NCBI GenBank assembly: GCA_017557435.1
Contig: JAFYYR010000003.1
Coordinates: forward strand, 124,001 to 188,000
Direction: 5' to 3'
DNA: 64,000 nucleotides
DNA from: Pseudobutyrivibrio sp.
GTDB lineage: Bacteria > Bacillota > Clostridia > Lachnospirales > Lachnospiraceae
Of the stretch, positions 51,093-61,369 are shown piece by piece. A program made the position numbers and the translations under genes. The notes beneath the pieces were generated by a model. The model did no database searches, was not told where the DNA came from, and saw nothing but the letters and a program-made list of their open reading frames with translations. Within the stretch, counting starts at the first letter, position 1. Every line of letters begins with the position of its first letter.

Positions 51093-53108
51093 TTATTTGA
51101 AGAATGACATCTCATTATTAAGCTGCTCTGCAATATCTCTAAGTCCTGTTGCTGAATCAGCAAGGTTAGCTACTGTAGCTGAAAGTTCCTCTACTGATGC
51201 ACCTGTTGTCTCTGAAGAAGCTGCATTCTGCTGAGAAATTGCTGAAAGTGATGACATTGCATCTGATACTACATCGTTAGATGCCACGCAAGTACTTGCC
51301 CCATCTGCAATACTCTTAACGCCTTCTACTGTCTCCTCAATATCAGCAAGCATTCCATTTACAGAGCTAAGTGTCTCACCAAGTGCTTCCTGCTGCTCGA
51401 TATTGCCCTGGCGAACCTGCTCTGCTGCTGCAACAGCTCGCTCTGCCTCTGATAAAAGTACATCCATAACCTGACGAATTTCCTGAGCCATGTTCTCAGA
51501 ATCATCAGCAAGCTTTCTGATTTCCTCTGCTACAACTGCAAATCCTTTACCAGCCTCACCTGCTCTTGCGGCCTCGATTGATGCATTAAGTGAAAGCAAA
51601 TTGGTCTGGGAAGCTATTCCAGAAATTCCCTCTACTCTCTCATTAATATCTCCAACGGCCTTTTGTGTAGCACCGATTGTCTTTGCAATCTCTTCAATCT
51701 TAAGAGTCATCTCGCTACTTGAATCCTGAAGATTTATAAGTGACTTACTAGAAGCCTCTGATGCATCCTTCATTCTCGCTGCAAGATTTTCCATATCATC
51801 TGTAGAACTCTGAACGCCACCTACAGCATCGGTAATCTTTCCAACATTTTCTGCTGCCTGCTGGATTTCCTCTGCCTGCTGAACAGCGCCTGTTGCAATC
51901 TCCTGAACTGCTGTTGAAACGCCTTCTGTTGTGGCAGAAATCTGATTAGCCATATCGGATAATTCTTCCGATGAGTTGCCAACTGTAGATGCTGATTCCT
52001 TAATATGTCCCACTATCTCATCAAGCTTTTCTATTACTGTATTTGAGCTGTTTACAATCTTGCCAAACTCATCCTGTCTCTTAGAAAAACCAGATATACG
52101 TTTGAACTTACCATCTGCAAGCTCTGATAGTGATTCATTAACAGCATTTATTGGTTTTGTAAATCCATTTGCCAATATTACGGAAATGATTGCAACAATG
52201 ATTAATAAAAATACACCTATTCCAATAACAGTGATTGCTGATTTCCTGATTGTCGCCATAATAGCGCTTTCTTTTACAGCAACACAAACAGTAAATCCAG
52301 TCAATGTATCCTTTGCAAAAGATACGTATGTAGGATAGCCTACTGCTGTAGATCTAAATGTTCCCTCAATCGCATCAGTTGTCATATATGGAGAGTTGCT
52401 AAAATTCAACACTTGGTCTTCTGATGTAATCTCATACTGAGAATGTGCGACCAGATCACCATTTCGATCAATTACAAATCCTTCGTCACACTCTGCATCT
52501 AGAATTGTATGGAAATCATTTACATTATAATTTCTATGGACAGTACCAAGGATTTTTCCTGTTTCAGGGTCCTTAATTGGTGCTGCCATACTGATACTAC
52601 GTACACCTGTCGACTGGCTTGTAATTACATTTGATACTGCAAATTCCCCGGCCATAGCCTGCTGCCAATACTCACGCTCATGAATATCAACCAGCTTGCC
52701 ATCGTCATCTCGAAGTACCATCATGCCTTCGGAATTTGTTAATACTACTACATTTCCATCACCTAAGAATTCATCGATAGATTTCATCTGATCCTTCAGA
52801 TCATTCATATCTACCTCTTCGCCCTTCATGAAAGCGATAACTGTAGGTGAATCAGCAAATGATGTAATAGCTGACTGATTAGTAGTAATAACCTGTGCTA
52901 TAGCAGCTTCTACATACCAGGTCTGCCATTCCAGGGAATCAATTGCATCTGCTTTTGCTTTTTCCGTAGATGTGTAGTAGCTGATTCCCACTGCAATAAC
53001 AAGCGGAACAATAGCCACCAAAAGCATAGCTACAATCAATTTAGTTTTTATACTTTTGCTCCAAGCAATACCGTTTTTCGCTCCCCGTTTAGCCTTTGCT
53101 TTTCCCAT
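51093..53108 (-). CDS. Methyl-accepting chemotaxis protein with dCache-type sensor
   Basis: 671 residues. Membrane helix 1 ([20 protein letters not shown]) precedes an extracellular region of about 240 residues with dCache features ([53 protein letters not shown]), then helix 2, HAMP, and a signalling hairpin ending NEMSFFK. The tip contains the near-invariant [20 protein letters not shown] and [13 protein letters not shown]. It would bind an amino acid or small organic acid outside and control CheA. GGAGG is 11 bases before the ATG, a rather long spacing. Confidence 0.96.
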   Translation of the reverse strand: MGKAKAKRGAKNGIAWSKSIKTKLIVAMLLVAIVPLVIAVGISYYTSTEKAKADAIDSLEWQTWYVEAAIAQVITTNQSAITSFADSPTVIAFMKGEEVDMNDLKDQMKSIDEFLGDGNVVVLTNSEGMMVLRDDDGKLVDIHEREYWQQAMAGEFAVSNVITSQSTGVRSISMAAPIKDPETGKILGTVHRNYNVNDFHTILDAECDEGFVIDRNGDLVAHSQYEITSEDQVLNFSNSPYMTTDAIEGTFRSTAVGYPTYVSFAKDTLTGFTVCVAVKESAIMATIRKSAITVIGIGVFLLIIVAIISVILANGFTKPINAVNESLSELADGKFKRISGFSKRQDEFGKIVNSSNTVIEKLDEIVGHIKESASTVGNSSEELSDMANQISATTEGVSTAVQEIATGAVQQAEEIQQAAENVGKITDAVGGVQSSTDDMENLAARMKDASEASSKSLINLQDSSSEMTLKIEEIAKTIGATQKAVGDINERVEGISGIASQTNLLSLNASIEAARAGEAGKGFAVVAEEIRKLADDSENMAQEIRQVMDVLLSEAERAVAAAEQVRQGNIEQQEALGETLSSVNGMLADIEETVEGVKSIADGASTCVASNDVVSDAMSSLSAISQQNAASSETTGASVEELSATVANLADSATGLRDIAEQLNNEMSFFK

Positions 53109-53251
53109 AATCGCCGTCGCCTCCTTGTTTGTAATTTTCTCCTTTTACTTGTGTAAACAACGCGCTTTGCAAAAGTAAATTTCGCTATTTTTATATTAGC
53201 GCAACAGGATTTGAAAAGTGTGCTTTTTATGTGAACAATTGGCTAAATCTA

Positions 53252-55594
53252 TTATTGTTTTAATGAATCAGTATAATATTCATTTCCATAAATATCCGTA
53301 AATACGTATGAGACTAAAAGTTCACCATCTTCGATAACAAGGTTTGTAATTTGCATCTCAGACATATTCTTTTGGATAGTCATCTGCTGGCCCAGATAGT
53401 ACTCTTCTTCAATCTTTACATTATCACCAGCCATAGTGTAATACTTGCAGATAAAATCAAGGGTATCTCCAGGCTGAAGCTCTGTAAGATTCTTAGCAAT
53501 AACCTCTGTATTCTCATCATATCCAAACACAGCACCTGCCACATAGCCATCCTCGTGAGCTGAATCAAATACTAAAATCAAATCTGCTCTCTGACCATTT
53601 AACATAACAGGAACTCTACCTGTGATAGTGTAGTTATCCGCTGTACCTGTTGTATCTATGTGATAGTAAGCTACAATCTGGCCATCTATAGCAAGCCAAC
53701 TTCTATCCGTATTTGCGATAAGATTTCCATTCTCGTCCCATTCAAATGTATTATCAAGACCTAAATCGATATAGCCATCCCCATCCTTAACCAGAGTGGC
53801 AAGCTCAATATCCTGGATATTCTCCCACTGGTTTTCCTCAAGGGCAATTACAGTATCTCCAGCTTCATTTTCAGTCCACTGAAGGTCAGATAAATCTAAA
53901 TTATTTTCAGCAATATACTCAGCTGCAAGTTCTCTATCCACACCATTTTCTAGGAACTTATTTCCGCTTGATGATGTGAGCATTCCAAGAATTTGACCAA
54001 TAGCCTCAGGGCTAGTTAAATCGATTCCCGAACTGCTGCTTGAACTGCCAAATATACTACTTGGGAACTGGTTATTATTGGTAGCCTGCTGACCATAGTA
54101 TTCCATGGAAGCAAACTTCTGAATACACTCACTATAGCTGTCGTCCATACCAATCTCATCATAAGTAGATACCATATTGTCTACCTTGCTGGTCTGACGG
54201 TATGGGAAATAAATCGAAAGACCGTAGGCATTTGTCATGTTTGAAGAAGTCTTGTTATATTTAACTGCTCCAAGCAATGACTGAGCAAGCTCCTTACCCT
54301 CACTATTATCAAGCTTTACAGCAAAATCTATAAGGTCAATCTGGTCAATTCTAGATGAGCTTGCAAACTCTCTTGTGCTTGCTCTTGCATCAGAAACTAC
54401 CTTGTATTCCTTTTTCTCGATGAGAGAAGTGGTTGAATTTGCAAATCCCTTTAAATCCTCCGGAACAGTTGCTGCAAGTTCCGCCAAATCTATAAGTGAA
54501 AGAGTAGTCTTTTGCCCAGGGCACTGCTGACCGCACTGAGCCACAAAATCATCCACGATAGTCTTTCCAATCTCAAGAGTAGACTGAGAAGGATTTGCAC
54601 TTAGATTTGTAAGCCAATTAGTATAGTACCAACCGATACCTGGCTCTGTCTCTTCAGATGCAATCATGTAGTCACTGTGAGAATCAAGCATAAGTCCTGT
54701 CTCAACAGTAGCCATAAGGCATGCATCAAAGCCTACAAAATCATACTTCAAACCGCCATCTGTAAGTGCCTTATTAACCTCAGCTAAATCCATGGCGCCA
54801 GCGTTCTTATGCTTTTCATCATAGCCATAGCCTGTTACTGAACCACCGCCGTGATCCCAGAAAATAAGGGCATATCTATTAGCAGGGAAATTCTGTCCAC
54901 CCCACTTAATAAAGCTAGACAATGTATTTGGGTCGGTCATTGGAAGATCACCGATATTATCCTTCAACAATGCCATCTTGCCATTTTTAATCTGGTAAAT
55001 CTGATTAGTTCTATTACTTACAACAGAATTCTTCCAGTTAGTACATCCACCTGTGTACACAAGAAGATTGATATTTCCAGACACTGTGGCATTTAGCATC
55101 TCCTGAATATCCTTTGATGCCATGGCTGCTCTAGACTCTAGATCTGTTCCGCACATATACACCATAATGGTCATGGAATCAGTTCCATTGCCCTTTACCT
55201 GTGTGTACTTCTCACGGGCTGAGCTTGCCACTGTCTCATCTAAAACTCCTGTATTGGACTTCATACTCCATGTGGAGTTACCGCTTTGAGACATGCTAGT
55301 AAAGCCTCCACCCAAAAGTGTAGAAGCAAGTGTAGATATGGTACTTCCTGTATTACCACCTGAGCTACCACCGGTGCTTCCTCCTGAGCCGCCTCCGCCA
55401 AGAAAGGCACCAAGGCCACCGCCACCACCTAGCAACAACACAAGTGCAATAATAATCAACTTTCCAAGGCCGCCACCGCCGCCTCCATTGATACCGCGGT
55501 TACCACCTGAACCGCCACTGCTTCCCATTGGACGACGATGAACGCTTCCACTTCCAGTTACGTTTTTCTTTCTCGAAATAGGTCTGTCAGCCAT
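53252..55594 (-). CDS. Clostripain-family (C11) cysteine protease, glycine-rich anchor
   Basis: 780 residues. The N-terminus has a basic part, then a Gly-rich tract on both sides of a membrane segment (LGKLIIIALVLLLGGGGGLG). The catalytic domain follows: MTIMVYMCGTDLESR, His248 in FWDHGGGS and Cys292 in GFDACLMA form the dyad. After about residue 500 comes a probably beta-rich C-terminal domain with unknown partner. C11 enzymes cleave after Arg or Lys. It is anchored outside the cell by topology inference; a target was not identified. GGAGG precedes the ATG. Confidence 0.92.
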   Translation of the reverse strand: MADRPISRKKNVTGSGSVHRRPMGSSGGSGGNRGINGGGGGGLGKLIIIALVLLLGGGGGLGAFLGGGGSGGSTGGSSGGNTGSTISTLASTLLGGGFTSMSQSGNSTWSMKSNTGVLDETVASSAREKYTQVKGNGTDSMTIMVYMCGTDLESRAAMASKDIQEMLNATVSGNINLLVYTGGCTNWKNSVVSNRTNQIYQIKNGKMALLKDNIGDLPMTDPNTLSSFIKWGGQNFPANRYALIFWDHGGGSVTGYGYDEKHKNAGAMDLAEVNKALTDGGLKYDFVGFDACLMATVETGLMLDSHSDYMIASEETEPGIGWYYTNWLTNLSANPSQSTLEIGKTIVDDFVAQCGQQCPGQKTTLSLIDLAELAATVPEDLKGFANSTTSLIEKKEYKVVSDARASTREFASSSRIDQIDLIDFAVKLDNSEGKELAQSLLGAVKYNKTSSNMTNAYGLSIYFPYRQTSKVDNMVSTYDEIGMDDSYSECIQKFASMEYYGQQATNNNQFPSSIFGSSSSSSGIDLTSPEAIGQILGMLTSSSGNKFLENGVDRELAAEYIAENNLDLSDLQWTENEAGDTVIALEENQWENIQDIELATLVKDGDGYIDLGLDNTFEWDENGNLIANTDRSWLAIDGQIVAYYHIDTTGTADNYTITGRVPVMLNGQRADLILVFDSAHEDGYVAGAVFGYDENTEVIAKNLTELQPGDTLDFICKYYTMAGDNVKIEEEYYLGQQMTIQKNMSEMQITNLVIEDGELLVSYVFTDIYGNEYYTDSLKQ

Positions 55595-55669
55595 CTTTTT
55601 CCTCCCGTTTCATACAAAATGACTCTAATAACTTTATTTTACACTTTTATTAAAAAATGGCAAAAAATT

Positions 55670-55692
55670 AGAGGCCCAACTTTAGGGCCTCT
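55670..55692 (-). terminator. Rho-independent terminator after chemoreceptor 2
   Basis: The arms AGAGGCCC and GGGCCTCT enclose AACTTTA, and the minus strand continues AATTTTTTG. It lies about 18 bases past the stop at 55710. Confidence 0.92.
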
Positions 55693-55709
55693 TAGAATTT
55701 CATATTTGA

Positions 55710-57200
55710 TTATTTTAAAGCCATCTCTTCCATTTCCTTGGCTATCTTGTTGATTACCTCCAAGGTTTCATTCATGTTGCGAAGAGCCTCCATAGCATCA
55801 TCACTGACAGAACCTACAGTGTCTGTAGCTGCTGCCACTTCTTCTGATGTGGCAGAGAGATTTGTGATGTTGTCCATAATCTGAGTGTTGGCATTGATTA
55901 CATCGTCAACTGATGCCTTTACCTGAACTACTCCTGAGCGAAGGTCATCTGTACCAGTTTTAATTGCATCAAGCTTTGTGCCTGTCTCTGTGATAAGTTC
56001 ATTTTGCTTTGCAGCGTACTCAGCAGATTTTGACATAGCAGCTGCTGCAGATTTAGCATCTGATGTAAGGCGCTCTATAATTCTTGAAATCTCCTCTGTA
56101 GCCTCTCTTGTGCTCTCAGAAAGAGCTCTGATTTCATCAGCAACAACAGCAAATCCCTTACCAGCTTCACCGGCTCTTGCAGCCTCAATCGATGCATTAA
56201 GGGCAAGCAAATTAGTCTGGCTTGAAATACCAAGAATTGTCTCTGTTATAGCCTGCACATCCTGAATACTATCATTGAGGGCTTGAGTAGTGGTAGATGT
56301 TTCTATGTTTATATTTGCAACTTCCTCTGCCTGACTCTTAAGTTGATTAATAAGAGATACACCGTCATTTACTGTACTTTCTACCTGGCTTGATACCTCA
56401 TCGATTGTATTTGCTTCCTCACCAACAGCCTGAATACTTTCCTGGATAACAGCTGTCTTATTAGTTTGATTCTCAATTGCTTCTGCTGTATTTTTGGTAC
56501 CCTCAACAATCTCAGATACTGAGTCATGGACCACATTCATGTGGTCATTAAGATTGTTGGATACTTCATTAGCTTCTACGAATTTATTATTAAGCTGCTC
56601 TGCTAAATCAACAATAGCCTCGGATGTCTCTTTGATATTTATTGCCTTGTCCTTAATAGTATCAAGTGTCTCTGTAGTCTGACGACGCTGCTGTCTGCAA
56701 ACTATAACTGCCATTGTACAAGCGATAATACTAAATATAAACTGAGTGGTGAGATTTTTACCAGTGATAGAGCCCTCTCTTACCTGCATGAATCCTGAAG
56801 CCAAAAGGCATACATTTGCAATTATACATCCTATTCTTACAGTGTTTGCCTCACCATAAATCATAACAATCAGAATTATGGTATACATGAAAATATACAT
56901 ATGTGGATCACTTGGTTTGAATATATTAAGAACAAATAGCACCACCATTGATAGTGTGACGCAATATTTGTATATATATTTTTCCCCGTAAATAATAGCC
57001 CCTACTTGTAATAGGATAATATCTACAATCGCCACAACAAGTCTTACTGTATCAAGAGGATTTACCCCATTAAAAGCCAATGCTCGAATTGCAAAAAATG
57101 CAATAGCTATGGCCGCTATCGTGCCACAGTATCTAGCAAGCTTATTTCTTTCGGACATCTGTCTTTTCTCGATTTCCATCTTTCCTTGGGCTTCACTCAT
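55710..57200 (-). CDS. Methyl-accepting chemotaxis protein with six-helix membrane sensor
   Basis: 496 residues. About six closely spaced membrane segments ([55 protein letters not shown]) replace an extracellular ligand domain, so sensing may occur within the membrane. The cytoplasmic part has the signalling tip [20 protein letters not shown] and [13 protein letters not shown]. No clear HAMP domain was seen. GGAGG precedes the ATG. The distal C-terminus lacks the CheR-docking pentapeptide. Confidence 0.94.
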   Translation of the reverse strand: MSEAQGKMEIEKRQMSERNKLARYCGTIAAIAIAFFAIRALAFNGVNPLDTVRLVVAIVDIILLQVGAIIYGEKYIYKYCVTLSMVVLFVLNIFKPSDPHMYIFMYTIILIVMIYGEANTVRIGCIIANVCLLASGFMQVREGSITGKNLTTQFIFSIIACTMAVIVCRQQRRQTTETLDTIKDKAINIKETSEAIVDLAEQLNNKFVEANEVSNNLNDHMNVVHDSVSEIVEGTKNTAEAIENQTNKTAVIQESIQAVGEEANTIDEVSSQVESTVNDGVSLINQLKSQAEEVANINIETSTTTQALNDSIQDVQAITETILGISSQTNLLALNASIEAARAGEAGKGFAVVADEIRALSESTREATEEISRIIERLTSDAKSAAAAMSKSAEYAAKQNELITETGTKLDAIKTGTDDLRSGVVQVKASVDDVINANTQIMDNITNLSATSEEVAAATDTVGSVSDDAMEALRNMNETLEVINKIAKEMEEMALK

Positions 57201-57337
57201 ATTTTTTCCTCCACACTATGTATGCAATTAAAAATGAATAACGCTAAACACACTGCTAGTAACTAACAGTATATCAATAATAGTCTGAAATTTGTATGAA
57301 TTAGCAGAATTTTCACAAATGATTCATCGCATTAAAA

Positions 57338-57367
57338 AGCCCCATCAAACTTACGTCTGATGAGGCT
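57338..57367 (-). terminator. Rho-independent terminator after ridA-like gene
   Basis: On the minus strand AGCCTCATCA pairs with TGATGGGGCT, with one mismatch, and is followed by TTTTTAAT. It lies 35 bases past the stop at 57403 and ends the amine-dehydrogenase operon. Confidence 0.88.
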
Positions 57368-57402
57368 AGTTTTGATTTGGTTAAGTTCTCTCTAGATAAA
57401 AT

Positions 57403-57792
57403 CTATGACATTATTGCTTCCATTTCGATTTCTACAAACTGTGTAGGTCGATTTAAAGCTGATGTTCCAACAACTGTGCAAAGCGGTCTGATGTCGTGGA
57501 ATATTTCTGAGTATGCCTGACAGATGTTTCCACACTCTCCCATATCGGTAGCATATACTTTTACAGAAACCACGTCAGCAGCAGATGCACCTGCTTTTTC
57601 CAAAAGTGCGACCTGCTTCTCTAGAACATATTTTGTCTGCTCAAAGGCGTTCTGCCCGTATACTGTACCGTCTGGCTGAACAGATGTGGTGCCTCCAATT
57701 TTAACAAAAGGTCCCACCTTCACCATTCGGGAATATCCCACTTTTTCTTCAAGAGGTGCACCTGAGCTATAGTTTGTTCTTGTCATATCCAT
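57403..57792 (-). CDS. RidA-family enamine/imine deaminase
   Basis: 129 residues, a standard RidA/YjgF length. It hydrolyses reactive imines or enamines to ketones and ammonia. The family shows YSRMVKVGPFVKIGGTTSVQ, DVVSVKVYATDMGECG, and PLCTVVGTSALNRPTQFVEI; the usual catalytic Arg near the C-terminal region appears as NRPTQFVEIE. It follows the FAD oxidoreductase by 18 bases, consistent with clearing the imine made by that enzyme. GGAGG precedes the ATG. Confidence 0.93.
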   Translation of the reverse strand: MDMTRTNYSSGAPLEEKVGYSRMVKVGPFVKIGGTTSVQPDGTVYGQNAFEQTKYVLEKQVALLEKAGASAADVVSVKVYATDMGECGNICQAYSEIFHDIRPLCTVVGTSALNRPTQFVEIEMEAIMS

Positions 57793-57810
57793 AATAATTT
57801 CCTCCTTAAT

Positions 57811-58947
57811 TTAGATTTTTGCTTTAAATCTGTCGTATCTCAATGGGCTTAAGTCGATTGCTGTAGTTCCATCAGTAATCAGCATAGCAAGCTGCTCACC
57901 TACCGCCGGAGCGATGCCAAATCCATGACCTGTGAAAGCGCAGGCAATTATCAAACCCGGAACCTCATCAACCTCACCAAGCACTGGCACTCCGTCCTGG
58001 CTGGTATCCACATATCCAGCCCATGTTCTTACGATTTTTGCATCCTCCAGTGATGGGAAATATTTCATGATGCCTCGGCAAATACATGGGGCTGTGATTG
58101 ATGTATTGGATGGTGAGTTTTTAACGCCTATATCCTTATTGTTAAGCTCTAATCCTGATGAACCACCAAATACAAATGAACCGTGTTCTGTTTGATGTCC
58201 ATAGAAATCTGCCTCTGCAGTTCCAAGCATCTGGTTAAACATATGAGGCTCAGCCTCTGTGACAAGGCATTCCAAAAGTTCCTGATGCATAGGCACATCT
58301 ACACCAACTGTTGCAAGGATTTCTCTGGATTCATAGCCTGCTGCAACTAAAACATAATCACCCTCATAAACATTGTTCTCTGTAATTACTTTTTTTACTC
58401 TGCCCTTTACTTTTTTCAGACTGATTACCTTCTCACCAGTCAAAAATCTAACGCCCTGCATTCTGGCTTTGCGATAGTATGCTAAGGTTGTTACCATTGG
58501 ATTTGCATGACCATCCGTAGGACACCAGCTGGCTCCAATAACCTCATCTGAAAGAAAAGGATTGATTTCCTTTACCTCTTTGGCATCTACCATTCTTACA
58601 TCAAGTCCGCAGGCAACAGCTCTGTCTGTAAGCCCCTGAAGAATATCAAGATGCTTCTTGGTTTTCCCCAATCGAAGATTTCCCTCTTTATGATATTCAC
58701 AATCCACACCCAATTCCTCTGATAAGTGTGGCCATAGCTTTTCAATTCCATACATTGCTAGTGGAAGTTCTCTTGGATCTCTTCCTGACTGGCGAACACC
58801 GCCACCATTTCTTGAGGAACCTCCATTTCCTATGTTTTCACTTCCTTCAAGAACAATTACGCTCTTTCCCTTTTTCGAAAGGTAGTAGGCTGTAGCACAT
58901 CCAATAACACCTCCGCCTACAATCACAACATCTGCTTTGTTACTCAT
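57811..58947 (-). CDS. FAD-dependent amino-acid/amine dehydrogenase, DAO family subunit
   Basis: 378 residues. The N-terminal FAD fold reads DVVIVGGGVIGCATAYYLS, with RNGGGVRQ nearby, and the C-terminal half resembles HcnC, SoxB and D-amino-acid dehydrogenases (TGHGFGIAPAVGEQLAMLI). I chose the ATG at 58947, which overlaps the previous stop by one base (TAATG), with GAGG upstream. As the catalytic subunit it probably oxidises a secondary amine or amino acid, with electrons going through the adjacent iron-sulfur subunits. The substrate (sarcosine, proline, hydroxyproline or an opine) cannot be read. Confidence 0.88.
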   Translation of the reverse strand: MSNKADVVIVGGGVIGCATAYYLSKKGKSVIVLEGSENIGNGGSSRNGGGVRQSGRDPRELPLAMYGIEKLWPHLSEELGVDCEYHKEGNLRLGKTKKHLDILQGLTDRAVACGLDVRMVDAKEVKEINPFLSDEVIGASWCPTDGHANPMVTTLAYYRKARMQGVRFLTGEKVISLKKVKGRVKKVITENNVYEGDYVLVAAGYESREILATVGVDVPMHQELLECLVTEAEPHMFNQMLGTAEADFYGHQTEHGSFVFGGSSGLELNNKDIGVKNSPSNTSITAPCICRGIMKYFPSLEDAKIVRTWAGYVDTSQDGVPVLGEVDEVPGLIIACAFTGHGFGIAPAVGEQLAMLITDGTTAIDLSPLRYDRFKAKI

Positions 58948-59273
58948 TAGGCATCCACCTCCTCGCAACCGAAGATTTTCATCTCTATTGGTCTCATTGG
59001 CGACCTTGCTGTGGCTGGTTCCAAATCAGCAGGAGAAACACCAAGCTCCCTTGCCACGATTCCCTTTACAAGTCTGGAACAGGTCTGTCCCTGACATAAT
59101 CCCATGCCACTTCTGAGATATCTTCTGATTTCTGTCATTGTCCACATACCATCGTGAACTGCCTTACGAATTTCACCCTTTGTCACTTCTTCACATCGAC
59201 ATATCAACATGTCATCATCAGGTGCTGGAACAAATGGACCAATATCTATATTTCTATCAATAACCTTACCCAT
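58947..59273 (-). CDS. BFD-like [2Fe-2S]-binding protein
   Basis: 108 residues. DMLICRCEEVTKGEIRKAV and GMGLCQGQTCSRLV give the CxC and CxxxxC cysteines of the BFD-type domain, usually fused to HcnB- or SoxA-type subunits but separate here. It likely relays electrons in the dehydrogenase complex. AAGGA precedes the ATG, and its stop overlaps the start of the DAO subunit. Confidence 0.9.
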   Translation of the reverse strand: MGKVIDRNIDIGPFVPAPDDDMLICRCEEVTKGEIRKAVHDGMWTMTEIRRYLRSGMGLCQGQTCSRLVKGIVARELGVSPADLEPATARSPMRPIEMKIFGCEEVDA

Positions 59274-59312
59274 ATTATCAAGTCCTTTCTCGTAATTTAT
59301 ATAAAAGAATCA

Positions 59313-60893
59313 TTATGCTAAAGCCTTGAAAAATCTGGCTTTCATAGCATATTCCTTAGGAACTTTTATAGTTAGGAGATTTGTATGATCAAAGGCCTTA
59401 ACTGCTCTCACTGAAACAACCTCTGCTTCGCAGATTTTCTCGCCCTTTCTATTAAGTCCAAACCCCTTATCACCAACCTCTGGAAGAGGAATGAACTCAT
59501 ATGGCATTGTTACTGTGCTACTGCCATCTCCTGTATCTTCATCAACCAAGAATATTGCCTGTCCTGAGCAGCTCGCAACGCACATTCCACAATTAATACA
59601 ATTCCCTTCCGTCTTTACAATTGGAAGATTTGTGATATTGGCACCGATTGAAATACATCCCTTTTTACATGCATCCTGACAAGGATTACAAGGAATGTTC
59701 TGGGTACACTCAATTACTGGATGAATTCCGACTTTATGAGTTACTCCTGGATATCTTTCAATCTCCTTCTCACTTATATAGCCCTTTTCCAATAGGTTTG
59801 TAGATATATCAATACCTTCTTCTGTCTTTTCGATTAACTTGCCTCGATTTTTGGGAGCGAACATGCCCTGACGAAGGCTCTCCAAATCATCCTCTAAAAT
59901 CTTCAGATTTTCCTCTAATTCTTCCTTTGTACAGTAGCCTAAATACTCTGCAGCACATATACCTGCCATCCTACCTTCTATCATTGCCGAGCTGGCTTCT
60001 TCGATTCCTGAAACATCACCTGCTGCAATAATTCCAGGTACGCTTGTCCTGCCGTAATCATCTATGATAGGCACCTGTCCGCCTCTTTTTGGATTATCTT
60101 CCATTTCGCAGCCTGCCATCTTTAACAGCTGAGACATTGGGGATAAACCTACTGCCATACAAACTGTGTCTACATCAAAATGCTTTTCTGTATCTGGGAT
60201 AGGTATAAAGCTACTATCCACCTGATTGATGGTAACACCTGTAACGAACTCATCGCCCTCCACTTCTTTGATGGTGTGGGATAAATAAAATGGAACACCA
60301 CATCTGGCAACCTTAGCTGCGTGAACTCCGTATCCACCAACTCTAGGTGCTGCATCTACCAGCGCTACCACCTCACAGCCTGCCTGCATAAGCTGAAATG
60401 ATACAACAAGACCAACATTACCTGAACCAAGCATAAGCACTTTATTTCCCGGTTTAATTCCATGAAGATTCATCATAGTTTGAGCAGCTCCTGCTCCGAT
60501 AACTCCAGGTAATGTCCAGCCTGGGAAGGTAACCATGTTTTCTGCTGCACCTGTTGCTACGATAACAGCATCGCCCTTGTAGTGATTGATACCATCTCCA
60601 ATCTTTACTGTAATCTCCTTATCATCATAAAGACCAATTACTGTAGCATTTAAAACAACCTCTACACCTAGCTCATTGGCCTCTTTTAGCAACTCCTGAC
60701 CTATCTTAAATCCCCTTATTTTTGCATGATGTTCCTTGGAACCAAAAAACTTATGAATCTGCTTAAAAAGCTGTCCACCAGGCTTTTCATTTTCATCAAA
60801 AATAATGACTTCCATTCCTCGTTTTGCAGCCTCAATCGCTGCACTTAAACCAGAAGGACCAGCTCCTACAATTACTAAATCATATCTTTTCAT
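59313..60893 (-). CDS. FAD/NAD(P) oxidoreductase with two 4Fe-4S sites (HcnB-like)
   Basis: 526 residues. The N-terminal FAD fold is DLVIVGAGPSGLSAAIEA, and VLMLGSGNVGLVVSFQLMQAG marks a second nucleotide fold; VPGIIAAGDVSG is typical of pyridine nucleotide oxidoreductases. The C-terminal part adds ferredoxin-type cysteines (CNPCQDACKKGC and CINCGMCVASC), absent from simple HcnB proteins. It probably takes electrons from the DAO subunit to NAD(P) or a carrier. It lies between the two [2Fe-2S] subunit genes. GGAGG precedes the ATG. Confidence 0.9.
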   Translation of the reverse strand: MKRYDLVIVGAGPSGLSAAIEAAKRGMEVIIFDENEKPGGQLFKQIHKFFGSKEHHAKIRGFKIGQELLKEANELGVEVVLNATVIGLYDDKEITVKIGDGINHYKGDAVIVATGAAENMVTFPGWTLPGVIGAGAAQTMMNLHGIKPGNKVLMLGSGNVGLVVSFQLMQAGCEVVALVDAAPRVGGYGVHAAKVARCGVPFYLSHTIKEVEGDEFVTGVTINQVDSSFIPIPDTEKHFDVDTVCMAVGLSPMSQLLKMAGCEMEDNPKRGGQVPIIDDYGRTSVPGIIAAGDVSGIEEASSAMIEGRMAGICAAEYLGYCTKEELEENLKILEDDLESLRQGMFAPKNRGKLIEKTEEGIDISTNLLEKGYISEKEIERYPGVTHKVGIHPVIECTQNIPCNPCQDACKKGCISIGANITNLPIVKTEGNCINCGMCVASCSGQAIFLVDEDTGDGSSTVTMPYEFIPLPEVGDKGFGLNRKGEKICEAEVVSVRAVKAFDHTNLLTIKVPKEYAMKARFFKALA

Positions 60894-60914
60894 CTTCAGC
60901 TTCCTCCTTAATTC

Positions 60915-61235
60915 TTATTCAAATGGCTTATCACTAACACCATACTGTGTTCTGACATCCATTCCTTCTCTTAAAGGAGTGATGCAGGTTCTTACATTCG
61001 GAACCCCATCCACTATCATTACACAATCAGTGCATCTACCAATTGCACAAAAGACGCCTCTTGGCTTGTGCTCTTTCTTTGTATATCTATGAACCATAAG
61101 GCCCTGAGCCTTTAAAGACACCGCAATGGGCTCCCCCTCAAAACCTTCTATTTCCTTTCCATCAAATTTAAATAACACTAATTTTCCTTTTTCCTGTACT
61201 CCAAGAATTGGATGTTCTGCAATTCGACTAGCCAT
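60915..61235 (-). CDS. [2Fe-2S] ferredoxin-like subunit (HcnA/SoxA N-terminal type)
   Basis: 106 residues. GVFCAIGRCTDCVMIVDG with Cys of NVRTC gives a C-x4-C-x2-C-x12-C pattern of a plant-type [2Fe-2S] domain, as in the N-terminus of HcnA and sarcosine oxidase alpha. It is the first gene of the oxidoreductase operon and diverges from lysR, so LysR likely controls it. GGAG precedes the ATG. Confidence 0.9.
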   Translation of the reverse strand: MASRIAEHPILGVQEKGKLVLFKFDGKEIEGFEGEPIAVSLKAQGLMVHRYTKKEHKPRGVFCAIGRCTDCVMIVDGVPNVRTCITPLREGMDVRTQYGVSDKPFE

Positions 61236-61311
61236 AACAAAACTCCTTCCCTTTTTTATTGATTTTTCGGTCTTTTGATGTTAAACTTCTGCTAAATACC
61301 GTGTATCTATC

Positions 61312-61352
61312 GAGACAATGGAGTCATCTTTCTCCCATTGTCTCTTTTTTTA
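61312..61352 (+). terminator. Terminator-shaped inverted repeat in lysR leader
   Basis: The perfect arms GAGACAATGG (61312-61321) and CCATTGTCTC (61335-61344) are followed on the plus strand by TTTTTTTATTTTT, 18 bases before the lysR ATG. It may be a transcription attenuator for lysR, or a LysR operator by symmetry, or both. Confidence 0.75.
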
Positions 61353-61369
61353 TTTTTATGGAGGGTAAT

